64,000 nucleotides of DNA, from positions 12,402,222-12,466,221 of the forward strand of contig NC_084818.1 in assembly GCF_963583255.1 (NCBI RefSeq), given 5' to 3'. Position numbers and translations under genes: made by a program. Source of the stretch: Pyrus communis. Taxonomy: Eukaryota; Streptophyta; Magnoliopsida; Rosales; Rosaceae. Below the pieces are notes generated by a model. That model saw only the letters and a list, made by a program, of their open reading frames with translations, had not been told where the DNA came from and did not search any database. Of the stretch, positions 10,619 through 21,474 are shown piece after piece; within the stretch, counting starts at the first letter, position 1, and each line of letters starts with the position of its first letter.

Positions 10619-11113
10619 TAATTTCAAGACAAATCTAAGTCAAGTCAAAACATTTTTATTTGTAGCGTGAAATTTTTTATTTTGTTTGTCACTTATTGCC
10701 TCAGCTTGTAATTTATTTGTATACATGGACAGATCCATATAGGGACCCGGGAGGTCCCGGGACCCTCCGAAAGCCCGAAGAAATACTTGTGATCGACCTT
10801 CAGGACCCTCCAACAATTTGGGCAGGTACATCGGAGAGGGTTGTTGCCTCCATGGATGTGCATGCAACAGTGGTCATAACGAAGAAAGGGGTTTCTAATT
10901 TTTGTTTTAATCCTCCAAATCGGCGCAACATCCCAACTTTAAACTCAAGTTATCCCATCCCCTAGCACCATTTGCCGTTGCACCACCTCTAGTTGCCTAA
11001 TTTTATTTCTTCCAAATTCATTTAAGTTTTTTTAATCCTAGACTCTAGTCTCAACTCCCAATTGTAATATATATATGTTACATTAACAAATTTCATCTTT
11101 GTAGATTCATTAA
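10619..11113. other. Intergenic, no gene seen
   Basis: Contains a GGGACCC/GGGTCCC-rich stretch near 10740-10810 and AT-rich DNA. The open frame of 89 codons near 10696 shows no recognisable domain. Confidence 0.35.
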
Positions 11114-11119
11114 TTGATG

Positions 11120-11320
11120 CGTTATCTAGTGGCAAGCCACAGTTATCCACCCCTTATAGGGGCTTGGAAGACTCACAAAGGCATTTCAGCTTTCTCTTGG
11201 CCACAGTTAAGCAGACTCATCAGCTTTGAGCCTCAAACTTGGGACCTCCCTATTTTTTGTATTTTGAAAGCCGAAATCCGCGCTCTTACCACTGGGCCAC
11301 TTGATGTGGTTGATTATTCA
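11120..11320 (-). mobile_element. tRNA-derived SINE
   Basis: Read on the minus strand, a head GTGGCCCAGTGGTAAGAGC (RNA polymerase III A-box style) is followed about 40 bp later by GGTCCCAAGTTTGAGGC at the B-box position. No coding capacity; boundaries are approximate. Confidence 0.55.
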
Positions 11321-11736
11321 ATGAACAAAATTCAATAAAAAATAGTGATATGGAATCAAGCTAGTCTAATTTTTTTTTTTTTTTGAACTTTTATCTTGGG
11401 ACCCCCCGATCTTGAAATCCTGGATCCGCCACTGTTTGTATATGTACATTTTTTTTATAGAGCCACTAAAACGAAATACCAAACTAAATGGAAAAGTATA
11501 ATTCATATTTACGCGAAACAAAAACAGTAAAAACACGTCAAATACAGGTATGCAAATAATGTGTATCACATTTTCATTTGATTTATTGTACAACCAAACA
11601 CATGACTCTAACAAACCCATTCCAAGTTAGTTTTCCGAACCAACATCTATTCACAGCCAAGAAATTAAACTTGGAGCTTTGCTTTTGCTCCCAAATCAAA
11701 ATCCTGAATCAATAGGGTTGATTTAGTTGAATTAAG

Positions 11737-12036
11737 ATGGAGAGTGACGGAATCAGTTGCTTGAAGAAATTCTTTCGTGCTTTAAGTGTGGTGCTAACCT
11801 TACTACAATGTGTCAACCCTCCCCTTTCCCTTGGATTCAAAAATATTTCTTCAGGAGGAGTGATGAGCTGCATTGAGAGGGAAAGAGAAGCACCCTTTGC
11901 TTTCAAACAGGGCCTCGTGGATCACTACAATTTCCTCTCTTTGTGGGGAAGAGAAGAACACAAGCAAGATTGTTGCAATTGGGTAGGCGTCCACTGCAGC
12001 AACCGAACCAACCATCTTACTCACTATTCGGTTTGA
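11737..12036 (+). pseudogene. Receptor-like protein, N-terminal fragment only
   Basis: The 99-codon frame starts with a hydrophobic signal-peptide-like segment (about residues 12-32, SVVLTLLQCV). It then has CIEREREAPFAFKQGL, W-G-REE and QDCCNWVGVHCSNRT, the N-terminal cap (LRRNT_2) of plant LRR receptor-like proteins of the EIX/Cf type. After HLTHYSV a stop follows and no leucine-rich repeat is found downstream; AT-rich DNA and a SINE replace it. The usual protein has roughly 900-1000 residues, so this is a truncated relic. If transcribed it could only yield a short secreted cap peptide. Confidence 0.85.
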
Positions 12037-12094
12037 TTTTTCTTTTCGGGTTGGTTTTTTTTAATGTATATGTTCAATAAAGATAACACCGTTG

Positions 12095-12270
12095 CATGAC
12101 CACTTAGTACTACAGTTTAGTGATATTCATTTTCACTTGTAAGTGAAAGGTTTTAGGTTTGATTATCGCCAAATGCGAATTTGAACCACATTATTGTTAG
12201 TCCATTGTGAGGCTTAGCCCACTCTCCCACCCCTTAGTGTAGATAATATAGTTTATTCAAAGAAAACAGA
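12095..12270 (+). mobile_element. tRNA-derived SINE, family 2, copy 1
   Basis: The sequence 'agtttagtgatattcat' (A-box position), 'ggttttaggtttgattatcgcc' style B-box region, 'tgaggcttagccca' and the end 'agtgtagataatatagtttatt' match three other copies at 45961, 56590 (minus) and 57530 (minus). It lies just downstream of the truncated receptor-like protein. Confidence 0.65.
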
Positions 12271-13868
12271 AAAAACATCGTTGCATGGTACACTATATCA
12301 CTAATGTATGCATTGTTGAAACTTCAAAAGGAGGCCGAATGCTTATTTATTCCATTACCAAAAATAAGGTAAGATGCATATATTCCAGTACTAAAAATGA
12401 TAAAACAATTAAAAAACAAAATTGATACCAATAATTGAATCAAGCTAAGCTTACTTTACGAGGATAACCAAACAAAACAACTGGGCAAAAGCCTTATTCA
12501 AACATAAGGCACCGACCTCAAATAATTATAATGCAAAAACTAAATTCTAATAATTATATGCAATGGGAAATTAACATAGAATCCATTTCATACCGTTTAT
12601 TAGTTAAGCAATTGGCTCCTGCCAAAGTCCATTTCATCTTAAGCACTTGGCAATAAAAAACAATAACAAATCCTTAAGTTAATTGCATAAGTACACAGTG
12701 TAATGTATTAGTTAGTAAGGGTTAAGTATCATAATACTCGTGTAAATGGGTTTATAATTCGGTTGAGTTTGGTTTAGTTTGATTTCCGAACTTCTGAAAC
12801 TGAAACTAAGCCAATATAATCCAATTCGGTTTATTTCAGTTTTGGTTCGATGTTCAGTTTGATTGTTTTTCGGTTTCAATTTTTCGAACCAATCTCTATT
12901 GGGTTGGATTGATGCTTTGCTCGTCCATGTCAACCCAAACCCAATCCAATTTCTACTCAAATTGCTCATGCACATATTACTCGTCCCACTTCATATTATA
13001 TAAGCTAGATACAAGTTTGGAATGGCTATAGTTTATTGTTTGCTTTTTATTTGAACAATGTGCGATAATGTTGCTTTTTGTTAAAACATTGATATTGTCT
13101 TGTCATTTAATTTCAACTTCGCATGGTTGAAACTTTAAAATGCATCTTTGCTATTTGGTTTATTTTTTTAATGAATTGTGATGTGTAAAATTGAATTTTA
13201 AATAGTTTTGCGTTATTTGATTCAAAATTTGAGATCTATTTTATAAAATAATGGGTTAAAAAGATTGAATATGATAAAAGGATAATACTTGGGTGACTGT
13301 TCAGCACCTCATCAAACCAAACATTCTTCTTCTCCCTCATCGAACCTGAATCCCCTCTCATCTCTGGCGACGCACCCACAACCCCTCTCTTCTCCGGTGA
13401 CCCCAATCCCGGTGACCCAATCCTTATTTCCTGCGACCCACCAATCCCTTTCTTCTACAGCGACTGCGATCGTCGTCCTCCGTTATGGACGACGGCGATG
13501 ATTGCGACCTATCATCATCAATTCGGACAGTCCCTCTCACCATTTGATCGGTGATGTTTGTGCCTTGTGGTGACGAGCAAGATCCTGAAGCCACAATTTC
13601 TGCCATTAATTAATTTGGATCTCCATAGTGGTTACAATCAGTGAGTGAAGAAGAACCTCAAGGAAGAGCATGAATCTCGTTTTTATAAAAGTAAATCGTA
13701 CGAGTTCAGTTAGATGGGTGATAGCTTTTTGTGAAAGAATTTGCAATCTTTTTTGCTGGTCTGGAACTGTCAGTACCCAAGTACTATCCTTGATAAATTT
13801 AGGCAAACCCGAATTCACTTGAGTAAGCCCGAACCCAATTTAAACCCAAAACCGAATAAACAACAACA
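12270..13868. repeat. Left part of duplicated segment B
   Basis: This region is co-linear with about 31390-34248. Shared words include 'taatgtatgcattgttgaaac', 'caaataattataatgcaaaaac' and the GGTTCGGTTT-type stretch at 12750-12960. The partner segment carries an extra hAT-like insertion (32210-33294) that is absent here at about 13080. A short frame near 13289 has no recognisable domain. Confidence 0.75.
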
Positions 13869-15331
13869 ATGGAAGAAGAGGCAAAGCCAGCCGTGTCCAC
13901 AGCCACCCAAGTCCTCCCATCCCCTCTGAGCTCCGCCGAAGTTCTCCCTGTATAGCCTCCGCCGTTTTCTCTTCCTTCCAAGACCAAGAAGAGACCTCTT
14001 GAAAATGATGCCCTTTTCTCCAACTCATCCACTCTCTAAAAGGTTCGCGCCGTCCTCATTTTCTCGAGGTACAGTTAAAAACCCATCTCCCAAGTTTTGC
14101 ATCTTTATGTGAATTTCTTGTGAATTTTGAAGATTTTTGTGATCTGGGACCGGGTTTTCTTTCTATTCAATTGTGAATTTGGGTTTGTTTGGATTCACAA
14201 TTTGAATGTCTTTAACATTTCTAAATATTTCATTTTCTATAAAAAGATTAGATAAATGTGTAATCTTTGTAATTCCGCTGCCTTGTACTTGCATTTTAGT
14301 CTTTATTAATGTGTTAAGTGATCGTTACGTAATCTGTATGCCATGGGTAGAATTTAGAAGTTGATTTGGTCCTTTTGACACTGCAGGGGATAGGCCTATG
14401 GGAGTTAACTTGGTTTGTAGATTGTTCATCTATCAACGTTGTCACTGTAATCATTCTCAATCAATTTCTTTAAATCCTGCTGTTGTGCGCTGCTTCGTTT
14501 GTTTGCTACATTAAATGAAGTATGGATGGAGTAACTTTTTGTTTTTTGTCATCTTGAAGGTTCTCCGGACCCCTGACTTTCGAACGTGCAAATCATCCGA
14601 AGAAATTCAAGATTGTCAGCTCATCAGGATTTTGTTTTCATCTTTTCACACAATGACATATATTTATCCCTTGAGTTTAATATGATAAAGCTGAGCTGAT
14701 TTGTTAATCTTAAAATAGTGGTTTATTAATATGGTACTTATGATTACATCCGACCTTCATTCACGTGCTAACTTGGTTTATTAGTCTAGCATTCAGATGG
14801 CCTTCTGCTTCCTTTACTAGGAGATATCTGTCTCACTCATCTTCGTATGTTGATGCATGGTTCTGTTCTGAGTTTCTTGAGCTCCATGTATGCCTTCACT
14901 CCAGTTTTTGGATTCTGTTAGACACTTTTGAGTTCAAGGCTTTTTATGACGGAGCCAATTGCATGAGATGTTGTTTGTTACTTGTGATTTGCTTATGATT
15001 ATGTATGTTGCAAATTGCAGATGTAAAGCTGCTGATGGAACTTTGCAAACAGATGATAGCGGAAACAGTTTCGGCCATAAGAAATAAGAATGCGCCAGGT
15101 GAAAAGCCCCAAGATACAAGGGCTTTTGGAAAACCATCAGAAAAGAAGTTTCCATCAGGTGTAGCCAGCGAGAATCAGCGGGCTGAAGATGGTCAGACTC
15201 AAGGGACAAATATTGTTGGTGGGTCTGCTTTTGGGTGGAATTTCATTACATTTGTAGGTGAAGAACCAGTTTACCATGGAATAACAAAGGAGTCATTTCG
15301 AGCTAATGGCAGCAAAGAAACAGTTCTGTAA
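13869..15331 (+). pseudogene. Uncharacterised plant gene, degenerate copy B (three exons)
   Basis: I recognise the pattern of a small conserved plant protein of unknown function: an N-terminus MEEEAKPA, then KKRPLEN and FSNSS, an exon with LRTPDFRTCKSSEEI, and a last exon from LLMELCKQM to GGSAFGWNFITFVG and GITKESFRANGS. Exon 1 is about 13869-14068 (donor GAG|GTACAG), exon 2 about 14560-14617, exon 3 15021-15331. Exon 1 has an in-frame TAG at 13953-13955, a second stop before KVRAV, and a 16-bp deletion relative to copy C, so the gene is broken. Exon 3 is open to its native stop. The same TAG occurs in copy C. Confidence 0.72.
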
Positions 15332-15725
15332 TCCTACCGTTATCATAGATTCTGATTTCATTAGAATGGTTATTCACCTTGATTCTTGAAATGGGATCAG
15401 TGGATGTTGTAATATTAGAATGGATGTAATGATTTGATCAGCTGAAATTTATGTAGCAATTTTATTACAGAAAGACAAGTTGTTTGAGTAGTATATTCAC
15501 TGGAGATATGGTACTATTATCTGGACATCAACTTAAAACGGTTGCAGTGTGCCAAGTGTGCATGCAGGCCCAAATGCAAACCCAGACCAAGGTAAGCCAT
15601 CTGCTGCCATGTTTCTTTCCCTTGCAGCTCCAGTTGCAGAAGAGGCTTTTAACAATCAACAGTGAGCCCCAAAAGTTGGATATTCCTCTCTCTCTAAATA
15701 TATGCTTTGCAAAAGCCAACTGAAC
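15332..15725. repeat. 3' flank of copy B, shared with A and C
   Basis: Co-linear with 2563-3080 and 36243-36720. It includes a short frame (from about 15484) and a GT...AG-bounded stretch of about 40 bp that is too short for a normal plant intron. Confidence 0.65.
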
Positions 15726-16490
15726 TTTAATACATTTTTTTCTTCTAATTGCAGCCAAAGTCAAATCTTATTTTAGTGCTTGTAAATTTGGATCGAGATA
15801 GGGAAAAGGCAGAAGAAATAAAACTCACATATAAATCAAAGAAATGATTAAAAAAATAAAAAACCAAAATTAACAAAATCAAAACCTGCCCCATTTTCTA
15901 CCTGCACGAAGGCCGAATACACAAAAATCCAAATTGCCAAATTCCTTGTTTCTGAGAGAGAGGGGCCTCCCAAATTCCCTGATTTGTCTCGAACCAGGCC
16001 CCTCCCAAATTCCTTGTTTCGATTCGAAGGAGGATGAGAAACCGGCCAGTCCAGCGGCAGAACTGATGACAAAAAGCAGGGTCAACCAACGGGATTGGGG
16101 ATTGGGGATTGTGGGTTAGGGTTCTTCTTGGGGATTGGGTGAGAGAGATTTTCGGATAAAGGAGCAAATGGTGACTAAGTTGAAGGAAATAACTCATTTA
16201 TATACGAGCGCAATTAAGTCATTTCAACGTGTAAGAAAAATTATATTTCTGTCTTATTGTTTGTTGTGCATGGCGTATGCATATTCGGTTTGTCCTATTT
16301 CAATCCTAAGATTAAAAAAATTGGTCATTTTTAACAATTTCTCAAATTTTTAAGCTTACTTATGTGATATTAAGTATGGCCATTGTAGTAACTAGTAAGG
16401 TTTTAATAGTTTAAAATTATCAAACTAACTTACTTATGTGCTTGGCATTTTAAACACTAAGAGAAAGAGCGTTTGTAACAAATATTGGAT
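15726..16490. other. Intergenic; G-rich tandem word near 16100
   Basis: 'gggattggggattggggatt' occurs at 16099-16118, with further G runs to 16140. Overlapping short frames on both strands show no domain. The right end (about 16350-16440) recurs at 26818-26895 on the other side of the LTR retrotransposon. Confidence 0.4.
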
Positions 16491-16495
16491 TAAAC

Positions 16496-17367
16496 TGTAG
16501 ACATCGAAATTTCGGTGAAATGAATGTTAACCAATAATTAAAATTTCAACGCTCACGTGTCACATAAATTTTACATGTAGCGTGTGACTCAACAAAAAAT
16601 CGAAATAAATTGGAAAGGTCATCAAATAGGACACGTGTCAATATCTGGCAGAAATGATTTATTTCATCTGATTATTTAAATCCAAAAATCAAGTTTTGGA
16701 ATTCTATAAATAGGAGGCCAAGACATTCATTTAAGGGGGGAGGAAGAAGGAAGAAGAAAAGAAAGAAAGAAGGGAATTGACATCACACCAAAACCTTGAA
16801 GCCTTGAAACTCTAAAGCTCTCAAGCAAATCCCGAAGGATCAAGAAAACACTCTTCGTTCTTCGTCAAATCCTCCTTCAAGGTCAAGCCCCAACGGCCCT
16901 TGAAGAACTTCCACCGACTCAAGATCAAGCCCCGACGGCCCCTTGAAGAAAGTGTTCATCGTTCATCATCCGTTCATCCTAAGATCAAGCCTCAACGGCC
17001 CTTTGGATCAACAACCTCAACAAATCCACACATCCAATCGTTCTTCAAGATTAAGCCCAAAAGCCCTTGAAGATCCGCTCATCCATCAACCTTCAAGATC
17101 AAGCCCAAAAGCCCTTGAAGAAATCCATACATCCAGTCTTCAAGATCAAGCCCAAAAGCCCTCGAAGATCCGTTCATCAACTGTTCATCCCTAGATCAAG
17201 CCCCGACGGCCCTTTGGATCAACAGCTCATCCACAAACCTTCACCCTACGAAGATAGAATCAGAGGATCAAATTACAAAGAGATTGTAACCCCAAAATCA
17301 TTAACACAAAAAATATATTTTGTACACGTATTCTTGTCTCTTGTTTCAGGAACTTTTCGTGTTTACA
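16496..17367 (+). repeat. 5' LTR with seven hairpin-capable modules
   Basis: Begins TGTAGACATCG and ends GTGTTTACA. From about 16870 to 17225 it contains seven variants of a module of the form TTCAAGATCAAGCCC-N6-GCCCTTGAAGA; the outer CTTCAAG and CTTGAAG can pair. Open frames running through the LTR arise from this repeat and are not separate genes. Confidence 0.95.
16705..16712 (+). promoter_or_regulatory. TATA box of the 5' LTR
   Basis: TATAAATA, 209 bp into the LTR, is followed by a purine-rich leader. Transcription would be expected to start around 16735-16745. Its twin in the 3' LTR is at 25971-25978. Confidence 0.7.
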
Positions 17368-17371
17368 AATT

Positions 17372-17389
17372 TGGCACGCCCAGTGGGAC
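17372..17389 (+). promoter_or_regulatory. Primer binding site
   Basis: TGGCACGCCCAGTGGGAC stands four bases after the 5' LTR. It starts with TGG, the complement of the CCA end of a tRNA. I cannot name the tRNA with confidence. Confidence 0.65.
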
Positions 17390-17474
17390 TATCTCTACCT
17401 CTCATCTCTGTCTTCGTTCAAGATATTCAAGCACAGTCCATGGCTTCAAACAAAGAACAAGTCATGACGTTCAG

Positions 17475-18461
17475 ATGAAGGAAACAATTGCAAGGCTGAT
17501 AAAGACTGCAGAGGAGAAAAACTTGCAAACCGCCGGACTCATCAACCGTCTGGAGGCGCAACATGGTGTCATAGTGAAACCAAGCTCTCTTCCAACTAAG
17601 AGAACCGAAGAAGGCTTCAACCCAAATGCCTACGAACTCATGTCAAAGGCTAGGCATGACTTTGCCTCCTCTTCAAATCTTGGAAAGAAGGTTTCAAACA
17701 CCGTCAACGACAGAGATCGCGACCTCACCGAGACTCAAAAGAAGTTGAAGGAGCATGATTATGGAGTTGACAACAACAAGGCTGGACTTGGCTTCACACC
17801 AAATGCACCCGTGAAGATTTCAAGCAAAGTGAAGAAAGCTAGCGCTCAACACATCAGCGTGAGCATTGAACAAGACCAAGAAGAGCCTAAACCCTCCCCT
17901 CGGACGTCGGTCTTCAATAGGATGAGCCATTCAAGCTCCAGAACTTCAGTGCTTAATCGCATTGGTGGTCAGGACCGAAGCTCTGTCTTCAAGAGGCTTA
18001 ACGCGCCGACATCCCAAAGCTCTGTTTTTGAAAGGTTGTTAAAGCCTAAGAAACAAAGCAACACAGCTATCTCTCCTTTGCGACGATCAGCTTCAGAAAG
18101 ATTTGAAGATAATGGTAAGCCTTTTGGAAAGAGGAAGACAACACCAAAGGAAGAAAAGCTTGATGGGTTAGGAGAAAAAGACGATGCTCGAAGCTTGATT
18201 CCTTCAAGGATGAAGCGCCAAGCAATCCTAGAGGTCGACACAAAAGGACCACTGAAGGTAAGGAGGCGCATCATCGTCCACACTGGCAAATCTTCATGCC
18301 AACAAACTCAAGAGAACGGCACTGAAGAGGAGATCCAAGATGTTTTCTACATCACGGTTCAAGAAGGTAAAGAAGACGAAAGCCCGAGGAAATACTCAGA
18401 GTCCCTACTCTCCGACCCTGATCCAAGCGGCAGTACAACCATGAAAGTCATGACCACTTGA
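17475..18461 (+). CDS. Gag-like part 1: duplicated coiled-coil module plus SVFxRL-repeat linker
   Basis: This 328-codon frame starts MKETIARLIKTAEEKNLQ, a short coiled-coil-like module repeated at the start of the next frame ([18 protein letters not shown]). The middle is rich in Ser, Lys and Arg with repeated VFNRM, VLNRI, VFKRL and VFERL words. The end has SRMKRQAILEVD, then an acidic tail. In related Gypsy polyproteins, as I recall them, the VFxRL and MKRQ region lies after gag and before reverse transcriptase. Here it comes first, so the region looks rearranged. An upstream ATG at 17440 (MASNKEQVMTF) is out of frame and stops after 12 codons. The frame ends in TGA at 18459-18461; the same frame then continues into the next ORF. 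Confidence 0.7.
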   Translation: MKETIARLIKTAEEKNLQTAGLINRLEAQHGVIVKPSSLPTKRTEEGFNPNAYELMSKARHDFASSSNLGKKVSNTVNDRDRDLTETQKKLKEHDYGVDNNKAGLGFTPNAPVKISSKVKKASAQHISVSIEQDQEEPKPSPRTSVFNRMSHSSSRTSVLNRIGGQDRSSVFKRLNAPTSQSSVFERLLKPKKQSNTAISPLRRSASERFEDNGKPFGKRKTTPKEEKLDGLGEKDDARSLIPSRMKRQAILEVDTKGPLKVRRRIIVHTGKSSCQQTQENGTEEEIQDVFYITVQEGKEDESPRKYSESLLSDPDPSGSTTMKVMTT

Positions 18462-18491
18462 GCAACTTCAATCGAGGAGCAGCTAGCTCAG

Positions 18492-20126
18492 ATGAATGAA
18501 GCAATCGCAAAGCTCACACGGACTGTGGAAGAGAAGGACTTGCAGATTGCCGCACTTATCAACCAACTAGATGCGCTGCCCGACGTGAAAGTTGACCCAA
18601 ATATTGGCCTATTAGAGAAAGAAGACGACGAAGAAGAGGAGCCACCAGTGGAGAAAGTTGAAGAGAAGCCGAAGCTAGACCAAGCAACGGCATTCATGGG
18701 ATCTCTCTCTATCCAGCAGCTACAGGAGATGATCGCAAGCACTGTCAAGACACAGTACGAAGGAAGCTCGCATGACTCCGCACTGTACTCAAAGCCTTAC
18801 TCCAAGAAGATTGATGCTTTGAAGATGCCAAGGGATTATCAGCCCCCAAAATTCATGCAGTTCGATGGAAAAGGCAACCCGAAGCAACATGTCGCCCATT
18901 TCATTGAAACTTGCAACAATGCTGGGACAGAGGGAGACTACCTTGTCAAACAGTTCGTGCGTTCGCTGAAAAGTAACGCTTTTGACTGGTACACTGACCT
19001 CGAACCTGAGTCTATCAACAGTTGGGACCAGCTAGAAAGGGAATTCCTCAACCGTTTCTACAGCACTCGTCGTACTGTAAGCATGCTAGAGCTGACCAGT
19101 ACGAAACAGTGGAGAGATGAACCTGTCGTCGACTACATAAATAGATGGCGTTCTTTAAGTCTGGATTGCAAAGATCGGCTTTCTGAAACCTCTGCCATTG
19201 AGATGTGCGTTCAAGGCATGCAGTGGGGACTACACTACATCCTTCAAGGCATCAAACCACGAACATTTGAGGAGTTAGCCACCCGCGCCCATGATATGGA
19301 GTTAAGCATCACCCGTCATGGGAAGAAAGAACAGATCGCCGACTACAAGAATGACAAAGTTTTGGGGCCAAAGGTGGATAAGGCTGCGTGGAAACCCACA
19401 AAGGAAGCAATGATGGTCAACACAACTCCAGTCAAAATCCATACACGAGGCAAGGTGATTCAAACCGAAGCTTTTCGTGATCAAGAGATACGTAGACGCA
19501 CTTTGAAGGAGCTTGAGGAGAAGACTTATCCATTCCCCGACTCTGACGTGGTTGCCATGTTAGATGACTTGCTTGACAAAAAGGTGATCGACCTACCTGA
19601 GTGCAAACGGCCAGAAGATATGAACCGTATTGATAGTCCAAGGTACTGTAAATTCCACCGCTTCATTAGTCATCCGACGGAAAAGTGCTTTGTGCTAAAA
19701 GATCTCATCATGAAGTTGGCTCAGAAAGGGATCATCGAGCTAGATCTTAATGATGTGGTGAAGTCAGACTATACCACCATCACTTCTGGCTCTTTGAACT
19801 CAAAATCTTCACCTCAACCGCCGGGGGCATGCTCCAAAACCATGTCAGTCAAGTCAAGTGAAGTTGAAGGATGGACTCATGTCACTCCAAAGAAAATGCA
19901 CAAGAAACATAGGTCTCCTCCACAAGTTCACCAATCGGAAAGGGGGCAAAACAGCTACCGTCAACCTTCAAAGCTACATGAAAATGTTGAGGATGATGAA
20001 ATTATGACACAAAGATCGCCCGTTGCCATCACAATGCGCGATTTCTTCCCCAAAGACTTCTTCAATCACTCGGTCAAGACTCCTTGCTATGAAGATTGCA
20101 AGGAATGCCTCTCTAAGATCGTTTGA
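18492..20126 (+). CDS. Gag polyprotein (Retrotrans_gag) of the LTR element
   Basis: The 544-residue product would form the virus-like particle of the retrotransposon. Residues 1-30 form a coiled-coil-like module and residues 45-60 an acidic patch. The core Retrotrans_gag homology runs from about residue 115 to 270 ([57 protein letters not shown]). Near residue 380 is a zinc-knuckle-like [14 protein letters not shown]. The tail has [18 protein letters not shown]. It is in the same frame as the preceding 328-codon frame, separated by one TGA and ten codons, so the two may once have been one gag of about 880 residues. No protease or reverse transcriptase follows. Confidence 0.92.
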   Translation: MNEAIAKLTRTVEEKDLQIAALINQLDALPDVKVDPNIGLLEKEDDEEEEPPVEKVEEKPKLDQATAFMGSLSIQQLQEMIASTVKTQYEGSSHDSALYSKPYSKKIDALKMPRDYQPPKFMQFDGKGNPKQHVAHFIETCNNAGTEGDYLVKQFVRSLKSNAFDWYTDLEPESINSWDQLEREFLNRFYSTRRTVSMLELTSTKQWRDEPVVDYINRWRSLSLDCKDRLSETSAIEMCVQGMQWGLHYILQGIKPRTFEELATRAHDMELSITRHGKKEQIADYKNDKVLGPKVDKAAWKPTKEAMMVNTTPVKIHTRGKVIQTEAFRDQEIRRRTLKELEEKTYPFPDSDVVAMLDDLLDKKVIDLPECKRPEDMNRIDSPRYCKFHRFISHPTEKCFVLKDLIMKLAQKGIIELDLNDVVKSDYTTITSGSLNSKSSPQPPGACSKTMSVKSSEVEGWTHVTPKKMHKKHRSPPQVHQSERGQNSYRQPSKLHENVEDDEIMTQRSPVAITMRDFFPKDFFNHSVKTPCYEDCKECLSKIV

Positions 20127-20132
20127 CAAATT

Positions 20133-20370
20133 CAAAAACGCTCCTCGTTCGCACGAGCCTAAAAGGCAACACCAAAAGCTCCTTGTCTGCATGAGCTGAA
20201 ACTGCAAACGGCACCAAAAGCTCTTTGTCTGCACGAGTTAAAACTGCAAACGACACCAAAAGCTCCTTGTTCACACAAGCCTAAAAGGTGACAACAAACG
20301 CTCCTCGTTCGCACGAGCCTAAAAGGTGACACCAAATGCTCCTGGCCCGCAAGAGCATAAACTGTGTACG
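20133..20370. repeat. Six tandem ~40-bp units after gag
   Basis: Units of the form CAAAMGCTCCTYGTTCGCACGAGC plus about 16 bp recur near 20140, 20178, 20216, 20259, 20297 and 20335. GCTC and GAGC in each unit are complementary, so each can fold into a short stem. Lies between the gag stop and the captured gene block. Confidence 0.8.
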
Positions 20371-20596
20371 GCAAAATCATCATCAAAACCATCACTCATT
20401 TGAACTACGTTATGACTTGATCTCTTCTTTGGAAGAGTACGTAGGCAACTTGAAACTTCAAAACTTCAAGTACAGTCCCATCAAAATAAATAAATAAATG
20501 TTTCATTAAAGAAAGTCAATTTTATTACAAAAGAAAAGAAAGAAAAAAAAAAATACATATGTTACTATGTATTAGAAAAAATATATATATTCTCTA

Positions 20597-20598
<2 letters not shown>

Positions 20599-20641
<43 letters not shown>
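20599..20641. repeat. 43-base A run
   Basis: An uninterrupted A tract lies upstream of the captured host fragments, with a (CT)n run close by at about 20731-20749. It could be a fossil poly(A) from an RNA copy, or simple slippage. Confidence 0.9.
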
Positions 20642-20642
<1 letters not shown>

Positions 20643-20869
20643 AAAAAAGCAAAATGTCGACAAGCCCAAAATGGTGGGCTGGATTGTTGTGTTGAGGACG
20701 AAGGCCCATATACCCAAATCCAGGCCCGACTCTCTCTCTCTCTCTCTCTTCGCAGTCACCTACCCCCTCCCCGGTCAGACTTAAATCAGCAAGAAAACCA
20801 GCATTTTCTCGGGAAACAAACAACCAGTCGACCTCTCCAAAGTAATTTTGATCGTCTTTGCTCGAAGCC

Positions 20870-20977
20870 ATGGCCTGTTCCAGCTTCGCGAAGCTTAATG
20901 CATCGTCGTCTCAGTGGATCGGACAACAGTCCTTCACTCAGCGCCCAGGATCATTAAGATCTAGCTTCTCTTTCTAA
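20870..20977 (+). pseudogene. Captured transit-peptide start of plastid fructose-bisphosphate aldolase
   Basis: A 35-codon frame, MACSSFAKLNASSSQWIG then QQSFTQRPGS, resembles the transit peptides of plastid aldolases (Calvin-cycle enzyme) as I remember them. It ends at a stop before the mature enzyme would begin (no SPGRGILAMDES motif follows). The leader before it is also gene-like, ending 'ctcgaagccatgg'. Other plastid proteins with Ser-rich transit peptides cannot be excluded. Confidence 0.45.
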
Positions 20978-21040
20978 AACCCTTACTTTCTCGCTCTAAA
21001 CCCGCCACAGAGGCCTAGGCAAGAACTGGCTAACTCTCTG

Positions 21041-21390
21041 GAAGCTCTGGAAGACGCTGAGTCCAGCAATCGAAGGGTGGTGCTCGCCCTTTATGACGCC
21101 CTGAGCTCCCGCGACGTCGACACGGTGCTCCAGATCGTCGCCCCCGACCTCGAGTGGTGGTTCCATGGTCCGCCGACCCACCAGTTCTTGATGCGCCTCC
21201 TCACCGGCTCCCAAAACGAATCGTTTCAGTTCGTCCCCGAGTCCATCGCCTCCTTCGGCCCCACCGTCTTCGTCGAGGGCTGCGACCGCGACTGCTCTAT
21301 TTCCTGGGTCCACGCCTGAACCGTCGCCAGTGGTGTAGTCACCGGCGTCCGCGAGTACTTCAACACCGACCCTCTGTCTCTCGCTAAGAG
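21041..21390 (+). pseudogene. Captured WUN1/SAG20-like (wound-induced, NTF2-fold) fragment
   Basis: The frame reads RRVVLALYDALSSRDVDTVL, APDLEWWFHGPPTHQFLMRL, LLTGSQNESFQFVP, SFGPTVFVEGCDRD and SISWVHA, then a TGA where the family has Trp, then GVVTGVREYFNT. This matches the compact NTF2/SnoaL-like fold of plant wound-induced protein 1/SAG20. It is intronless here and fused on both sides to pieces of other genes. The in-frame stop and the loss of the native ends make it non-functional as the parent protein. The GC-rich composition contrasts with the rest of the element and points to a host coding origin. Confidence 0.8.
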
Positions 21391-21474
21391 CCCAATTCCA
21401 AAGCAGAACATCACAGATTGGTCGATCGCTTTCTGGGTTTTGCTTCTCCTACTCTCGATTTCAATCTGGTAAAA

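Noticed and set aside
16099..16140. G-quadruplex or telomere-like tract
   Set aside because: Only a short, irregular GGGGATT repeat; not the plant telomere unit and too short for a firm structural claim.
17067..17474. Open frame through the 5' LTR preceding gag (and the twin at 26334-26660)
   Set aside because: It is produced by the LTR hairpin repeats and lies upstream of or across the primer site; it recurs in the 3' LTR with no gag attached.
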